Below are positions 56,567-64,000 of a stretch of DNA of 64,000 nt, in pieces; position 1 is the stretch's first letter, and each line of letters starts with the position of its first letter. The DNA comes from Niveibacterium umoris. GTDB lineage: Bacteria > Pseudomonadota > Gammaproteobacteria > Burkholderiales > Rhodocyclaceae. The translations under genes and the position numbers were made by a program. The notes beneath the pieces were generated by a model, which searched no databases, was not told the origin of the DNA, and was given only the letters and a program-made list of their open reading frames with translations. The stretch is taken from positions 2,511,392 to 2,575,391 of the forward strand of contig NZ_JACIET010000001.1 of assembly GCF_014197015.1 (NCBI RefSeq). Reading direction: 5' to 3'.

Positions 56567-56681
56567 GGCACGGCACCACAGAACAGCATGCCAAGTCAGT
56601 CACACCACGCAGCACGCCAACATGACATCGGTATTTGCCAATGTCATCATCCGGCATCCCTGTTCTGGCCCTGCCTTCGCA

Positions 56682-59573
56682 ATGTCGGTCGCTTCCGTGC
56701 TGTCCGCAGCCCTGTCACCCGCGCTGTTCACGTCCGAATCCCGGCTCTATGGATTTGCCCTTGAGGGCGACACCACGCCCTGGCTGGTCGAGCGCTTCCG
56801 CGCACGCGAGGCGCTCTCGTCGCTCTCCCACTGGCAGATCGACCTGCTCGCCACCGACGCCCACATCGCACCGGCAAGCCTCATCCACAAACCGGCCGCA
56901 CTGCGCATCACGCTTGCCGACGGCAGCCGGGTGCAACGTTCTGGCTATGTACATGCGGCAGCGCTGCTCGATTCAAACGGGGGCCTCGCGCGCTATCGCC
57001 TGACTCTCGCACCCTGGCTGTGGTTTGCCACGCAAACATCCCGCAGCCGCGTGTTCAACGAGAAGTCGCTCAGCGACATCATCGAGGCGGTGCTGGCGCC
57101 CTATGCCAGCATCGCTCAGTGGCGCTTCGCGGACGAAGTGCCCGCCTTCCTCGCCGACCTGCCTGTGCGCTCACTGTGCGTGCAGTACCGCGAGACCGAT
57201 TTCGATTTCCTGTGCCGGCTGCTGTGCGAAGAGGGCCTCGGCTTCACCTTCAGGGAACTGAACGAGGATGGCGGCGCCGAGCTCACACTCGGCCAGCAGG
57301 CGCTGCACGAACTGCTGATCTTTGCCGACAGCGCCGCGCTGCCGCAGGACCGCTGCGCCGCTTCGGCTGCCGGCGGCGCCGGACTGCGTTTTCACCGCGC
57401 GGCCGCGCCGGAAACACAGGACAGCATCTTCGCTTTCGGCTACCAACGTGCTTTTCGCGCGTCGCGCACCACCTTGCTCTCTACTGATTACAAGGCCGAC
57501 GCAGCGATCAGTGCCGAACTGCCGAGCGCCGCGGCGATCGGCGGCCCCAACGCGCCGGCGCTCGAAGACTACGACTTCGTCGGCAGCTACGCCTTTGCCA
57601 ACGCCGCATTGGCCGAACGGTACACGCGCCTCGCACGCGAGACGGTGGAAGCGCGCGTCGAAACCTGGCTCGGCCAAGCCTCGGTGCGCAGCCTGCGCCC
57701 CGGCACCTGGTTCGATCTGAAAGCGGGGCTCGCCGATCAACTCGCCAATCTGCTGCCCGGTTATCAGGCCGGCAGCACAGGCAACCGTTTCCTCACAAAC
57801 GCAGTCGAGAGTGCCGGCAAGAACAACTTGCCCGTAGGCGTCACTGAAGCGGTGGCGGCCTTGCTGGGCGATCAATCCGAAGACGCTTTGGGCGCGCTGG
57901 CTGGCAAGGGCGATACCCCGCCGGCCCCTTGCTCCGGCACACTCCTCGCCGCCGCAGAAGCGCACGGCTTCGCGTGCCAGTTCCATGCCCAGCGCATCGC
58001 AACGCCGTGGCGCCCACAGCTGTCTGACGACACCGGCGCGCGCCTCAACCCGCGGCCTACGGTATCTGGCCTGCAGCACGCGGTGGTGATCGGCGCCAAC
58101 GGCGACGAGGTACCGTCCGGCCATCAGGAAGTGCATACCGATGCACTCGGCCGCATCCGCATCCGCTTTCTGTGGCAATCGCCCGACGATCCTGACAGCT
58201 GCTGGGTGCGGGTGGTGACGCGACATACCGGCGCAAGCGCGGGCACCCGTTTCATCCCGCGCATCGGTCAGGAAGTGCTGATCAGTTTCATGCACGGCGA
58301 CATCGACCGCCCGGTCTGTGTCGGCGTGGTGTTCAACGGGCGCGGCGAGAATGGCGTTACGCCCACGCCAGGTGGCAAGGCCGCCAAGCCCGATCCGAAC
58401 GCCTTCACCTACGCCAACGACGGCGCCGCCAGCGCGCAAGCCAACCTCACCGGCGGACACGCGCCGCTGTGGCACGCAGCGGGCGCGGGCGAAGCGAACC
58501 ACCGCAACGCCGGGGCGCTGTCGGGGTTTCGCAGCCGCGCCTGGGGCGGGGGTGGATGGACCGAGCTGGTCTTCGACGACTCCGACAATCAGCTTCGCAC
58601 GCAGCTCACCACCACTCAGCAAACGACAGCCCTCACGCTGGGGCACTTGATCCACACCCGCGACAACTACCGTGGCAGCTTCCGAGGCAATGGCTTCGAG
58701 CTGCGCACCGATGCGTTCGGCGCGATCAATGGCGGGCGGGGCGTTCTGCTCAGCACCTACGGCATCCAGCGCAGTGAGCCGGCCGGCGACAACGCGGCAG
58801 GTGTGGCGCTCGCGCGCCAGGCGCAGAAACTCGCCGAAGCGATGAATAGCGCGGCGAAGACGCATCAGACGGTGCCCTACGCGAGCCATGTCGGCGGCAG
58901 CAAGGCCAACGCCTGCACACTGACGCCGCAAAAACCACTCGCTGCCGCGATCACCGAAGCACTCTCCGGCTGTGTCGCCGCCGAAAACCTCGATGCCGCC
59001 TTCGGCGACGCCGCGCTACCGGCAAAGAAACAGGGCGTGCCGCACAGCGCCGCCGCCTTGCTCGCCGTATCCGCCAAAGCGGGCCTCGCACTCACCGCCG
59101 CCGACAGCATCACGCTTGCCGCCAGCGAAACCACCCTGCTCGCCACAGGTGCCAATCAGGAACTTGTGACGCAAGGCAGCACGCGGCTGCACACCGGCCA
59201 GACGCTCGGCATCCTCGCCGGCGCTGAAAAAGCAGGGGAAGGCGGCATGGGCCTGTCGATGATCGCAGGCAGCGGTCCGCTTCGGCTCGAAGCCCACAGC
59301 GACACCCTGCAGATCGCCGCAAAAGAGGATCTCAAGATCCTCTCCGCCAACGCCTCAGCCGACTTCGCCGCCGCCAAGAAGATCCGCCTCGCCACCGCAG
59401 GGGGCGCAGCAATCACGATCGAAGGCGGCAACATCACGGTGCAGTGCCCGGGCACGCTGACGGTGCATGCGAGTCAGAAGAGTTTCACCGGGCCGGGGAA
59501 TGTAAGTTCATCGCTGCCGAAATGGCAGCAGGCCGACTTCCAGCGGAAATCCCGTTTCTCGTTCTCCGGCTGA
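56682..59573 (+). CDS. vgrG: Type VI secretion system tip protein VgrG
   Basis: 963 residues from ATG 56682. N-terminal gp27-like region (ESRLYGFALEGDTTPWLVERFRAREALSSLSHWQIDL, CVQYRETDFDFLCRLLCEEGLGFTF), gp5-like OB fold (GRIRIRFLWQSPDDPDSCWVRVVTRHTGASAGTRFIPRIGQEVLISFMHGDIDRPVCVGVVFNG), then a long beta-helical DUF2345 C-terminal part (AKAGLALTAADSITLAASETTLLA...) that can carry effectors. It forms the spike tip of the T6SS. No Hcp, sheath or baseplate gene is in the window, so it is an orphan VgrG. Upstream in-frame ATGs at 56559 and 56622 are possible but lack family match. 24 bases precede the effector gene. Confidence 0.95.
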   Translation: MSVASVLSAALSPALFTSESRLYGFALEGDTTPWLVERFRAREALSSLSHWQIDLLATDAHIAPASLIHKPAALRITLADGSRVQRSGYVHAAALLDSNGGLARYRLTLAPWLWFATQTSRSRVFNEKSLSDIIEAVLAPYASIAQWRFADEVPAFLADLPVRSLCVQYRETDFDFLCRLLCEEGLGFTFRELNEDGGAELTLGQQALHELLIFADSAALPQDRCAASAAGGAGLRFHRAAAPETQDSIFAFGYQRAFRASRTTLLSTDYKADAAISAELPSAAAIGGPNAPALEDYDFVGSYAFANAALAERYTRLARETVEARVETWLGQASVRSLRPGTWFDLKAGLADQLANLLPGYQAGSTGNRFLTNAVESAGKNNLPVGVTEAVAALLGDQSEDALGALAGKGDTPPAPCSGTLLAAAEAHGFACQFHAQRIATPWRPQLSDDTGARLNPRPTVSGLQHAVVIGANGDEVPSGHQEVHTDALGRIRIRFLWQSPDDPDSCWVRVVTRHTGASAGTRFIPRIGQEVLISFMHGDIDRPVCVGVVFNGRGENGVTPTPGGKAAKPDPNAFTYANDGAASAQANLTGGHAPLWHAAGAGEANHRNAGALSGFRSRAWGGGGWTELVFDDSDNQLRTQLTTTQQTTALTLGHLIHTRDNYRGSFRGNGFELRTDAFGAINGGRGVLLSTYGIQRSEPAGDNAAGVALARQAQKLAEAMNSAAKTHQTVPYASHVGGSKANACTLTPQKPLAAAITEALSGCVAAENLDAAFGDAALPAKKQGVPHSAAALLAVSAKAGLALTAADSITLAASETTLLATGANQELVTQGSTRLHTGQTLGILAGAEKAGEGGMGLSMIAGSGPLRLEAHSDTLQIAAKEDLKILSANASADFAAAKKIRLATAGGAAITIEGGNITVQCPGTLTVHASQKSFTGPGNVSSSLPKWQQADFQRKSRFSFSG

Positions 59574-59597
59574 AGCCCCATCCCACGAGCTACGCGC

Positions 59598-61970
59598 ATG
59601 CTGATCAGCCCTCCATTCCTCCCTGCCCGCAACGCAAACCAAACCGACGCCCAATGGCTGGAGACCGCCATGAGCGGCGCCACGCCCGGCTACATACCCA
59701 GGCGCGGCGACAACACGATCGCTGGCAACTACCCAGTCAGCATGGAAATGGGGTGGCACGGCGGCTTGCACCTCGTTGCTCCGAATGGCGCCGACGGCCA
59801 TGCGTTGACCGTGCGCGCCATCGCCGACGGAACAGTCGTCTTCGTGCGACAACCTACACAAGCAAACGACAACCACGACGACCCGCTCAATTACGGAGCA
59901 CCGGAGGGCTCGCGATGCTGGACAAGCGATGGCATCGTCGTCATTCGCCATGACACTGAGATTGGTGCCGACGCGCAGGATCAACCGGTTACGGTCACGT
60001 TCTACTCGGTCTATATGCATCTGGACGCGATTCGCGGCACGGTTGGCCCGCGCAGACAGATCTATCGCAAAGATGAGATTGGTGAAGCAGGGTTCATCTA
60101 CGGCCAACCCCACAGCATCCATTTCGAGATCTTCTGCGACGACGCCAACCTGCAAAGGCTCGTGGGTCGGACCACCGGGGATCTGCCGCTCGACCGGGAC
60201 GGCCGCAGCGATGTGGTGTTCGGCGAGTTGTATTTCCATTTGCCGGCCGGCACTCCGGTGTTCGGTGAACAACCGCTCCCAAACAATTCGGTTGCGCACC
60301 GCCAGCCCCCGGCGCCGCGTCGGGGCTCACCGCTGCCACCCGCCACGCCACTGCAGGCTGCCCACACGACGACAGAAGCAGTCGTGATCGGCCTTCGCTA
60401 TGCCCACGGCGAGGGCACTGACGGGCACCGTGGCGATGCGGCGGTGACTACCTATCGTCTCGATGGTTCAACAGAAGGCGCCGCACTCACCGAAGCCGAC
60501 GCCGAATACAACCTCTACCGCGACGCCACAGCCATCGCCAACGCCTATCCGGCCAACGGACGCCCTGCGCCCAGCGCGGTCTTTGAGCTCTTGCGCTTCG
60601 GTCGCGTCATCAACACTGCACACGAGACACTCACGCCCAACAACGTGCCGCACTGGCGGCAGATTCGCTACCCGGGCGGGACCGGTTGGGTAAATCTCAA
60701 TGCGGCCAACATCCATAAGTTCAGCGACGCCGATTTCCCGCACTGGAAGCAGTGGCGGCTGATTGATGACAGCACGGACAAAGATAGCCGCTGCGATTCA
60801 CCGACCGTCCTCGCGTGGTTCGACGGCAACCAGAACGGGCATATCGACGCCACTGAAGCGACCGCTGGATTCGCCTGCGCCAGCGTGCGCGAAAAACTCG
60901 AACACGCGATCTGCAAGTTCCCCACGGAATGGTCGGCCGCGACCCTCGACGCCCGTTGGGGCTGGCTCAAGACCAGCACAGAAGAAAACCCGACACCGCT
61001 GACCGAGGAGGACTTTGCAAAATTCAAGGCGCATGCCAGTGCGTTGTGTTTCTGGGATGGCGTGGCTGGGCTGCCAGCGGCGCCGTGGCGGTTTCACCCG
61101 CGGTGCTTTGTGCAGGTGTTCAGGCGGTGTGGGTGGTTGAGCCGTCGGGAACTGACTCAGCTGATTCCAAGGGCGGGCCTCAAAGATTTTGCGCGAAACT
61201 GGGCTGAAGCTGAGCGTCGCATCAATGGGGTGGGCCACGTCCATCTCAATCGCGCCTTCCGCAAATATGGATTCGCAAACGCACAGCGGCAAACCGCTTT
61301 CCTCGCACAGGTTTACATTGAAACCGGATGTCTGACTCTGCTAGATGAAGTCGGTCATGCAAAACAGCAAAAACGCCGAAATGGCACCCTCTATTGGCCT
61401 CAACCCATGATGGAGTACTACGCTGCATTCTTCGGCCGCGGTCTCATGCAACTTACATGGGCCGGCACCTATGCCGACTACGGAACGTATCGCGCGTTTC
61501 GCAACCATCAAGGGACGTACGTAGACGAGCGAATCACAGCGACCTCAACTCATGACTGGGCGGCACCCGTGCGCGACGCGCACCAGAACCTTGTGCGAAA
61601 TCAGCGCCGTTGGTCGCCACGCTTTGACCCGGATGTCGTCGCGAGCGATCTCTACAACGCCAGTGACAGCGGGGCCTTTTTCTGGGTGCAGAAGCACTTC
61701 ACGGGCACAACCAACATCCACCGAGTCGCAGACGCGGGCATCGACACCACCCATGTTGGTCGCATGTCGATTCTTGTGAATGGCGGTGGTAATGGATACA
61801 ACGAACGGCTGCAATATGCAGCTTTCATTGATCGCTACCGGGGCGACGGAATTGAAAACGCTGTGGCCGGGACCATTACCGCGACCCGCCAGAGGATTGC
61901 TCACGGGCAATGGACATCCGGTGAAGCGATCACTCTAAACATCAACTACACGGCACAAAGGTCGACCTGA
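59598..61970 (+). CDS. T6SS peptidoglycan-hydrolase effector: M23-like plus GH19-like domains
   Basis: 790 residues. Residues ~35-215 resemble an M23/LysM-type peptidase fold (MGWHGGLHLVAPNGADG, YSVYMHLDAI, PHSIHFEIFCDD), but the HxGxD metal motif reads H54GGLH58 and the HxH motif is irregular. A middle region holds an SH3-like segment (VPHWRQIRYPGGTGWVNL) and a canonical EF-hand loop at 409-420 (DGNQNGHIDATE). The C-terminal ~240 residues match GH19 lysozyme/chitinase: FLAQVYIETG with candidate acid Glu575 and FFGRGLMQLTW near 611-621. No signal peptide; it would be carried into the target periplasm by VgrG. Dual-activity effectors such as Aeromonas TseP are comparable. The next gene, 12 bases on, is the likely immunity gene. 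Confidence 0.8.
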   Translation: MLISPPFLPARNANQTDAQWLETAMSGATPGYIPRRGDNTIAGNYPVSMEMGWHGGLHLVAPNGADGHALTVRAIADGTVVFVRQPTQANDNHDDPLNYGAPEGSRCWTSDGIVVIRHDTEIGADAQDQPVTVTFYSVYMHLDAIRGTVGPRRQIYRKDEIGEAGFIYGQPHSIHFEIFCDDANLQRLVGRTTGDLPLDRDGRSDVVFGELYFHLPAGTPVFGEQPLPNNSVAHRQPPAPRRGSPLPPATPLQAAHTTTEAVVIGLRYAHGEGTDGHRGDAAVTTYRLDGSTEGAALTEADAEYNLYRDATAIANAYPANGRPAPSAVFELLRFGRVINTAHETLTPNNVPHWRQIRYPGGTGWVNLNAANIHKFSDADFPHWKQWRLIDDSTDKDSRCDSPTVLAWFDGNQNGHIDATEATAGFACASVREKLEHAICKFPTEWSAATLDARWGWLKTSTEENPTPLTEEDFAKFKAHASALCFWDGVAGLPAAPWRFHPRCFVQVFRRCGWLSRRELTQLIPRAGLKDFARNWAEAERRINGVGHVHLNRAFRKYGFANAQRQTAFLAQVYIETGCLTLLDEVGHAKQQKRRNGTLYWPQPMMEYYAAFFGRGLMQLTWAGTYADYGTYRAFRNHQGTYVDERITATSTHDWAAPVRDAHQNLVRNQRRWSPRFDPDVVASDLYNASDSGAFFWVQKHFTGTTNIHRVADAGIDTTHVGRMSILVNGGGNGYNERLQYAAFIDRYRGDGIENAVAGTITATRQRIAHGQWTSGEAITLNINYTAQRST

Positions 61971-61982
61971 AGGGGACGATGA

Positions 61983-62648
61983 ATGAAGCGGAATTGGATT
62001 GAAGTCGCTTTCTTGGTCGGATTTTTCGCGACTACGTGGCAAGCCCACGCGCAGGACGGGGCGTCACCCCCAACGCCCGACACGATCGCCGGCGAGTGTC
62101 AGGTTTCGATCGTCGAGACGCCGCATATGACCATCGAGAAATTCTTTAGAAATAACGAGGTTCCAGCTTCCTGCGACATCGAATTCAAAGACCAATGGCG
62201 CATCTCCGCAGGGAGAAGCGGAATAGGGCTACTGATATACCCACGGAATTTGGAGAGCGATGAGAACTACGTTGGTTTTTCGCGCTTGCATGAAAAGGCA
62301 GATCAGTGGCGTTTCGATGGCACCGCAGATCTTTTGTTGGCAAGCAGAATTGTCAAACACACCTTCAGCCAGCAGCATGATGGAGAAGGCACGCTACTTG
62401 TTGGGCATCAACTGTTGCGCGGCAAGATGCCGAATGGAGGTATCACGGAGTTGCCCGGCATTCGCATCCTGCGCCTGACACCCAAATTCGTAATCAGCGT
62501 TGAGATGAACTTCGAGCCACTGACGAGCGAACTGTCCGACAAGGCATATCGCCAGCGATACGATGCCATTAGTCGCGAACTCGTCGAAGTTGTGAAGAGC
62601 GTTAGCCCGACACCCGGCGTATCCGGACCAACGATTCGTCGGCCTTGA
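61983..62648 (+). CDS. Putative periplasmic immunity protein for the T6SS effector
   Basis: 221 residues. A signal peptide (WIEVAFLVGFFATTWQAHA) predicts periplasmic location, fitting protection against a cell-wall-degrading effector. The mature part is beta-rich with no recognised domain (CQVSIVETPHMTIEKFF, HTFSQQHDGEGTLLVGHQLL). AGGGG lies 8 bases before ATG 61983. The base composition is visibly richer in A/T than the neighbours, as often seen for immunity genes acquired by transfer. The function is inferred from position and localisation only. Confidence 0.6.
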   Translation: MKRNWIEVAFLVGFFATTWQAHAQDGASPPTPDTIAGECQVSIVETPHMTIEKFFRNNEVPASCDIEFKDQWRISAGRSGIGLLIYPRNLESDENYVGFSRLHEKADQWRFDGTADLLLASRIVKHTFSQQHDGEGTLLVGHQLLRGKMPNGGITELPGIRILRLTPKFVISVEMNFEPLTSELSDKAYRQRYDAISRELVEVVKSVSPTPGVSGPTIRRP

Positions 62649-62788
62649 ACGAGGGTTCTAAGACCGGCATCGCACCGCACCTTCACGATCAACGCTCGGC
62701 AACAGCTACCTGCGGGCCAGAGGAACCAAGTGGTCACCCCTGCCGCATTTGGGGCACACTGACGGAACTCACGAACCTCGCTACGACA

Positions 62789-63538
62789 ATGTCCCGCCTC
62801 CGGATCTGCTCGTACAACATCCACAAGGGTTTCTCGCAGTTCAACCGCCGCATGGTGATCCATGACTTGCGCGAGCGGCTGCGCGGGCTGGATTCGGATC
62901 TGGTGTTCCTGCAGGAGGTGCAGGGCCTGCACATGGGGCACGAGGCGCGGCACGAGGATTGGCCGGCAATGCCGCAGCACGAGTTTCTGGCGCAGGACAA
63001 TTGGCATCAGACGGCCTACGGCGGCAATGCGGTGTATCGCAACGGGCATCACGGCAATGCACTGATTTCGAAACTGCCGATCCTGACTGCCGACAATCAG
63101 GATGTGTCGCTGACGCGTTTTGAGCGGCGCGGGCTGTTGCACTGCGTGGTGGGACTGAACAACGGTGTGCCGCTACACGCGATCTGCGTGCATGTGTCGC
63201 TGACCGAGGCGCAGCGGCGGCGCCAGCTGTCGAGCCTGATCGAACGCGTGGCAGAGGAAATTCCGCCCGATGCACCGGTGATCATCGCCGGCGATTTCAA
63301 CGACTGGCGCAGCAAGGCCAACGACTGGCTGGCGCGCCAATTGGGCATGCAGGAAGTCTTCACCCAGCTCACCGGTCGCCCCGCGCGCAGCTTCCCGAGC
63401 AAGCTGCCCCTGCTGACGCTGGACCGCATCTACGTGCGTCACCTGCGCCCGGTGCAGGCCGAGGTGCTGCGCGGCCACGGTTGGGCGAATGTGTCCGACC
63501 ACGCGCCGCTGACCGCGGAACTCGCCTACACCGGCTGA
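62789..63538 (+). CDS. Endonuclease/exonuclease/phosphatase family protein, YbhP-like
   Basis: 249 residues from ATG 62789. EEP-fold motifs: ICSYNIHKGFS, LVFLQEVQ, IIAGDFNDW and VSDHAPLTAEL. Its stop overlaps the ATG of the following cardiolipin synthase gene by one base, the ybhP-clsB arrangement of E. coli. The substrate is unknown; related proteins hydrolyse phosphodiesters or phospholipids. The longer frame from 62645 overlaps the immunity gene and is not supported. Confidence 0.88.
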   Translation: MSRLRICSYNIHKGFSQFNRRMVIHDLRERLRGLDSDLVFLQEVQGLHMGHEARHEDWPAMPQHEFLAQDNWHQTAYGGNAVYRNGHHGNALISKLPILTADNQDVSLTRFERRGLLHCVVGLNNGVPLHAICVHVSLTEAQRRRQLSSLIERVAEEIPPDAPVIIAGDFNDWRSKANDWLARQLGMQEVFTQLTGRPARSFPSKLPLLTLDRIYVRHLRPVQAEVLRGHGWANVSDHAPLTAELAYTG

Positions 63539-64000
63539 TGGCGGCGGCACTGCTTCCCGGCAATCAGGTGACGCTGCTTGAATGCGGCGTGCAGTACTTT
63601 CCCGCGCTGATCGCCGCCATCGATGCCGCGCAGCGGGAAGTGCATCTGGAAACCTACATCTATGCGCTTGACCCCACCGGCGAGGCGGTGACACTTGCGC
63701 TGACGCGCGCCGCAGCGCGCGGCTGCGCGGTGCGGGTGCTGGTCGATGGCTTCGGCGGGCGCGACTTCGCGGACCATACCGCCCCGCGTTTGCGCGCCGC
63801 TGGCGTCGAAGTGCTGATCTACCGGCAGGAACTGCGCGCCTTGCGCATCCGTCGACACCGGCTGCGCCGCCTGCATCGCAAGCTGGCGGTGATCGATGCA
63901 CGTGTCGCCTTCGTGGGTGGCATCAACGTCATCGACGACTACGACACGCCGGGCCAGACACCACCACGATTCGACTACGCGGTGAGGATTGAAGGCCCGC
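63538..64000 (+). CDS. clsB: Cardiolipin synthase ClsB-like, 3'-truncated by window edge
   Basis: 154 residues visible. Phospholipase-D superfamily: LLECGVQYFPALIAAIDAAQREVHLETYIYALDPTG and the first HKD motif HRKLAVIDARVAFVGGINVIDDYD are present; the second HKD would lie beyond the window. ClsB transfers a phosphatidyl group to make cardiolipin. ATG 63538 overlaps the EEP gene stop as TGATG. The order EEP gene then PLD gene matches E. coli ybhP-clsB. Confidence 0.88.
   Translation, partial: MAAALLPGNQVTLLECGVQYFPALIAAIDAAQREVHLETYIYALDPTGEAVTLALTRAAARGCAVRVLVDGFGGRDFADHTAPRLRAAGVEVLIYRQELRALRIRRHRLRRLHRKLAVIDARVAFVGGINVIDDYDTPGQTPPRFDYAVRIEGP

Noticed and set aside
56559..56681. N-terminal extension of VgrG from 56559
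   Set aside because: The added residues have no counterpart in VgrG proteins; possible but not supported by a ribosome site.

Overview
The window is a contiguous, GC-rich (visibly well above 60 %), gene-dense stretch of a betaproteobacterial chromosome. The housekeeping proteins and gene orders (argH beside an AlgZ/AlgR pair, hemA-prfA-prmC-grxD, macAB-tolC type exporter, groESL behind a CIRCE element, glnA with ntrBC, ybhP-clsB) fit Burkholderiales/Rhodocyclales; my best guess is a Rhodocyclales member, but this is inference without a database search. No rRNA, insertion sequence, prophage, CRISPR array or clear pseudogene was seen. The first gene (ppc) and the last (clsB-like) run off the window.

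Layout. 1-8.2 kb: 3' part of ppc, convergent with an algZ-algR-like two-component operon that ends in a periplasmic-binding-protein-like/GGDEF diguanylate cyclase; argH is divergent and followed by a fructosamine-kinase-like gene. 9.2-12.2 kb: a compact accessory cassette, an exported small protein followed by translationally coupled PqqD-like, HprK-related kinase and nucleotidyltransferase genes. 12.3-16.1 kb: hemA-prfA-prmC and grxD on the minus strand, and tRNA-Phe with a consensus promoter. 16.2-24.9 kb: acetate-type symporter with its DUF485 partner, a Ser/Thr kinase-UspA fusion coupled to a metallophosphoesterase, an MHS-family transporter and a TctDE/QseBC-like two-component system. Direct repeats with 11-bp period lie upstream of both transporter units, which suggests one regulon. 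25.4-30.7 kb: an unknown gene, then a four-gene MacAB-TolC-like efflux operon. 30.9-33.1 kb: groES-groEL with CIRCE. 33.3-38.5 kb: MFS exporter, large orphan sensor kinase, SLATT-like membrane protein. 38.6-41.2 kb: UvrD-type helicase with a LexA-like dyad, plus a small unknown gene. 41.3-46.2 kb: a five-gene operon (SPFH/SHOCT, DUF4178, a 50-residue peptide, DUF350, membrane-fused spermidine-synthase-like protein). 46.3-53.4 kb: birA-coaX, ntrB-ntrC, a DUF4124 protein, glnA with a sigma-54 promoter and NtrC-type dyads, rhodanese. 53.5-56.5 kb: nadA, chalcone-isomerase-like protein, outer-membrane transporter-like protein. 56.7-62.6 kb: an orphan type VI secretion module: VgrG, a multidomain peptidoglycan-hydrolase effector and a putative periplasmic immunity protein. 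62.8-64 kb: EEP hydrolase and cardiolipin synthase ClsB.

The most interesting parts are the PqqD/HprK-like/nucleotidyltransferase cassette at 9.3-12.2 kb, the VgrG effector-immunity module at 56.7-62.6 kb, the DUF350/DUF4178/SPFH/SpeE-like operon at 41.3-46.2 kb, and the shared 11-bp-period repeats at 18.56 and 22.63 kb.
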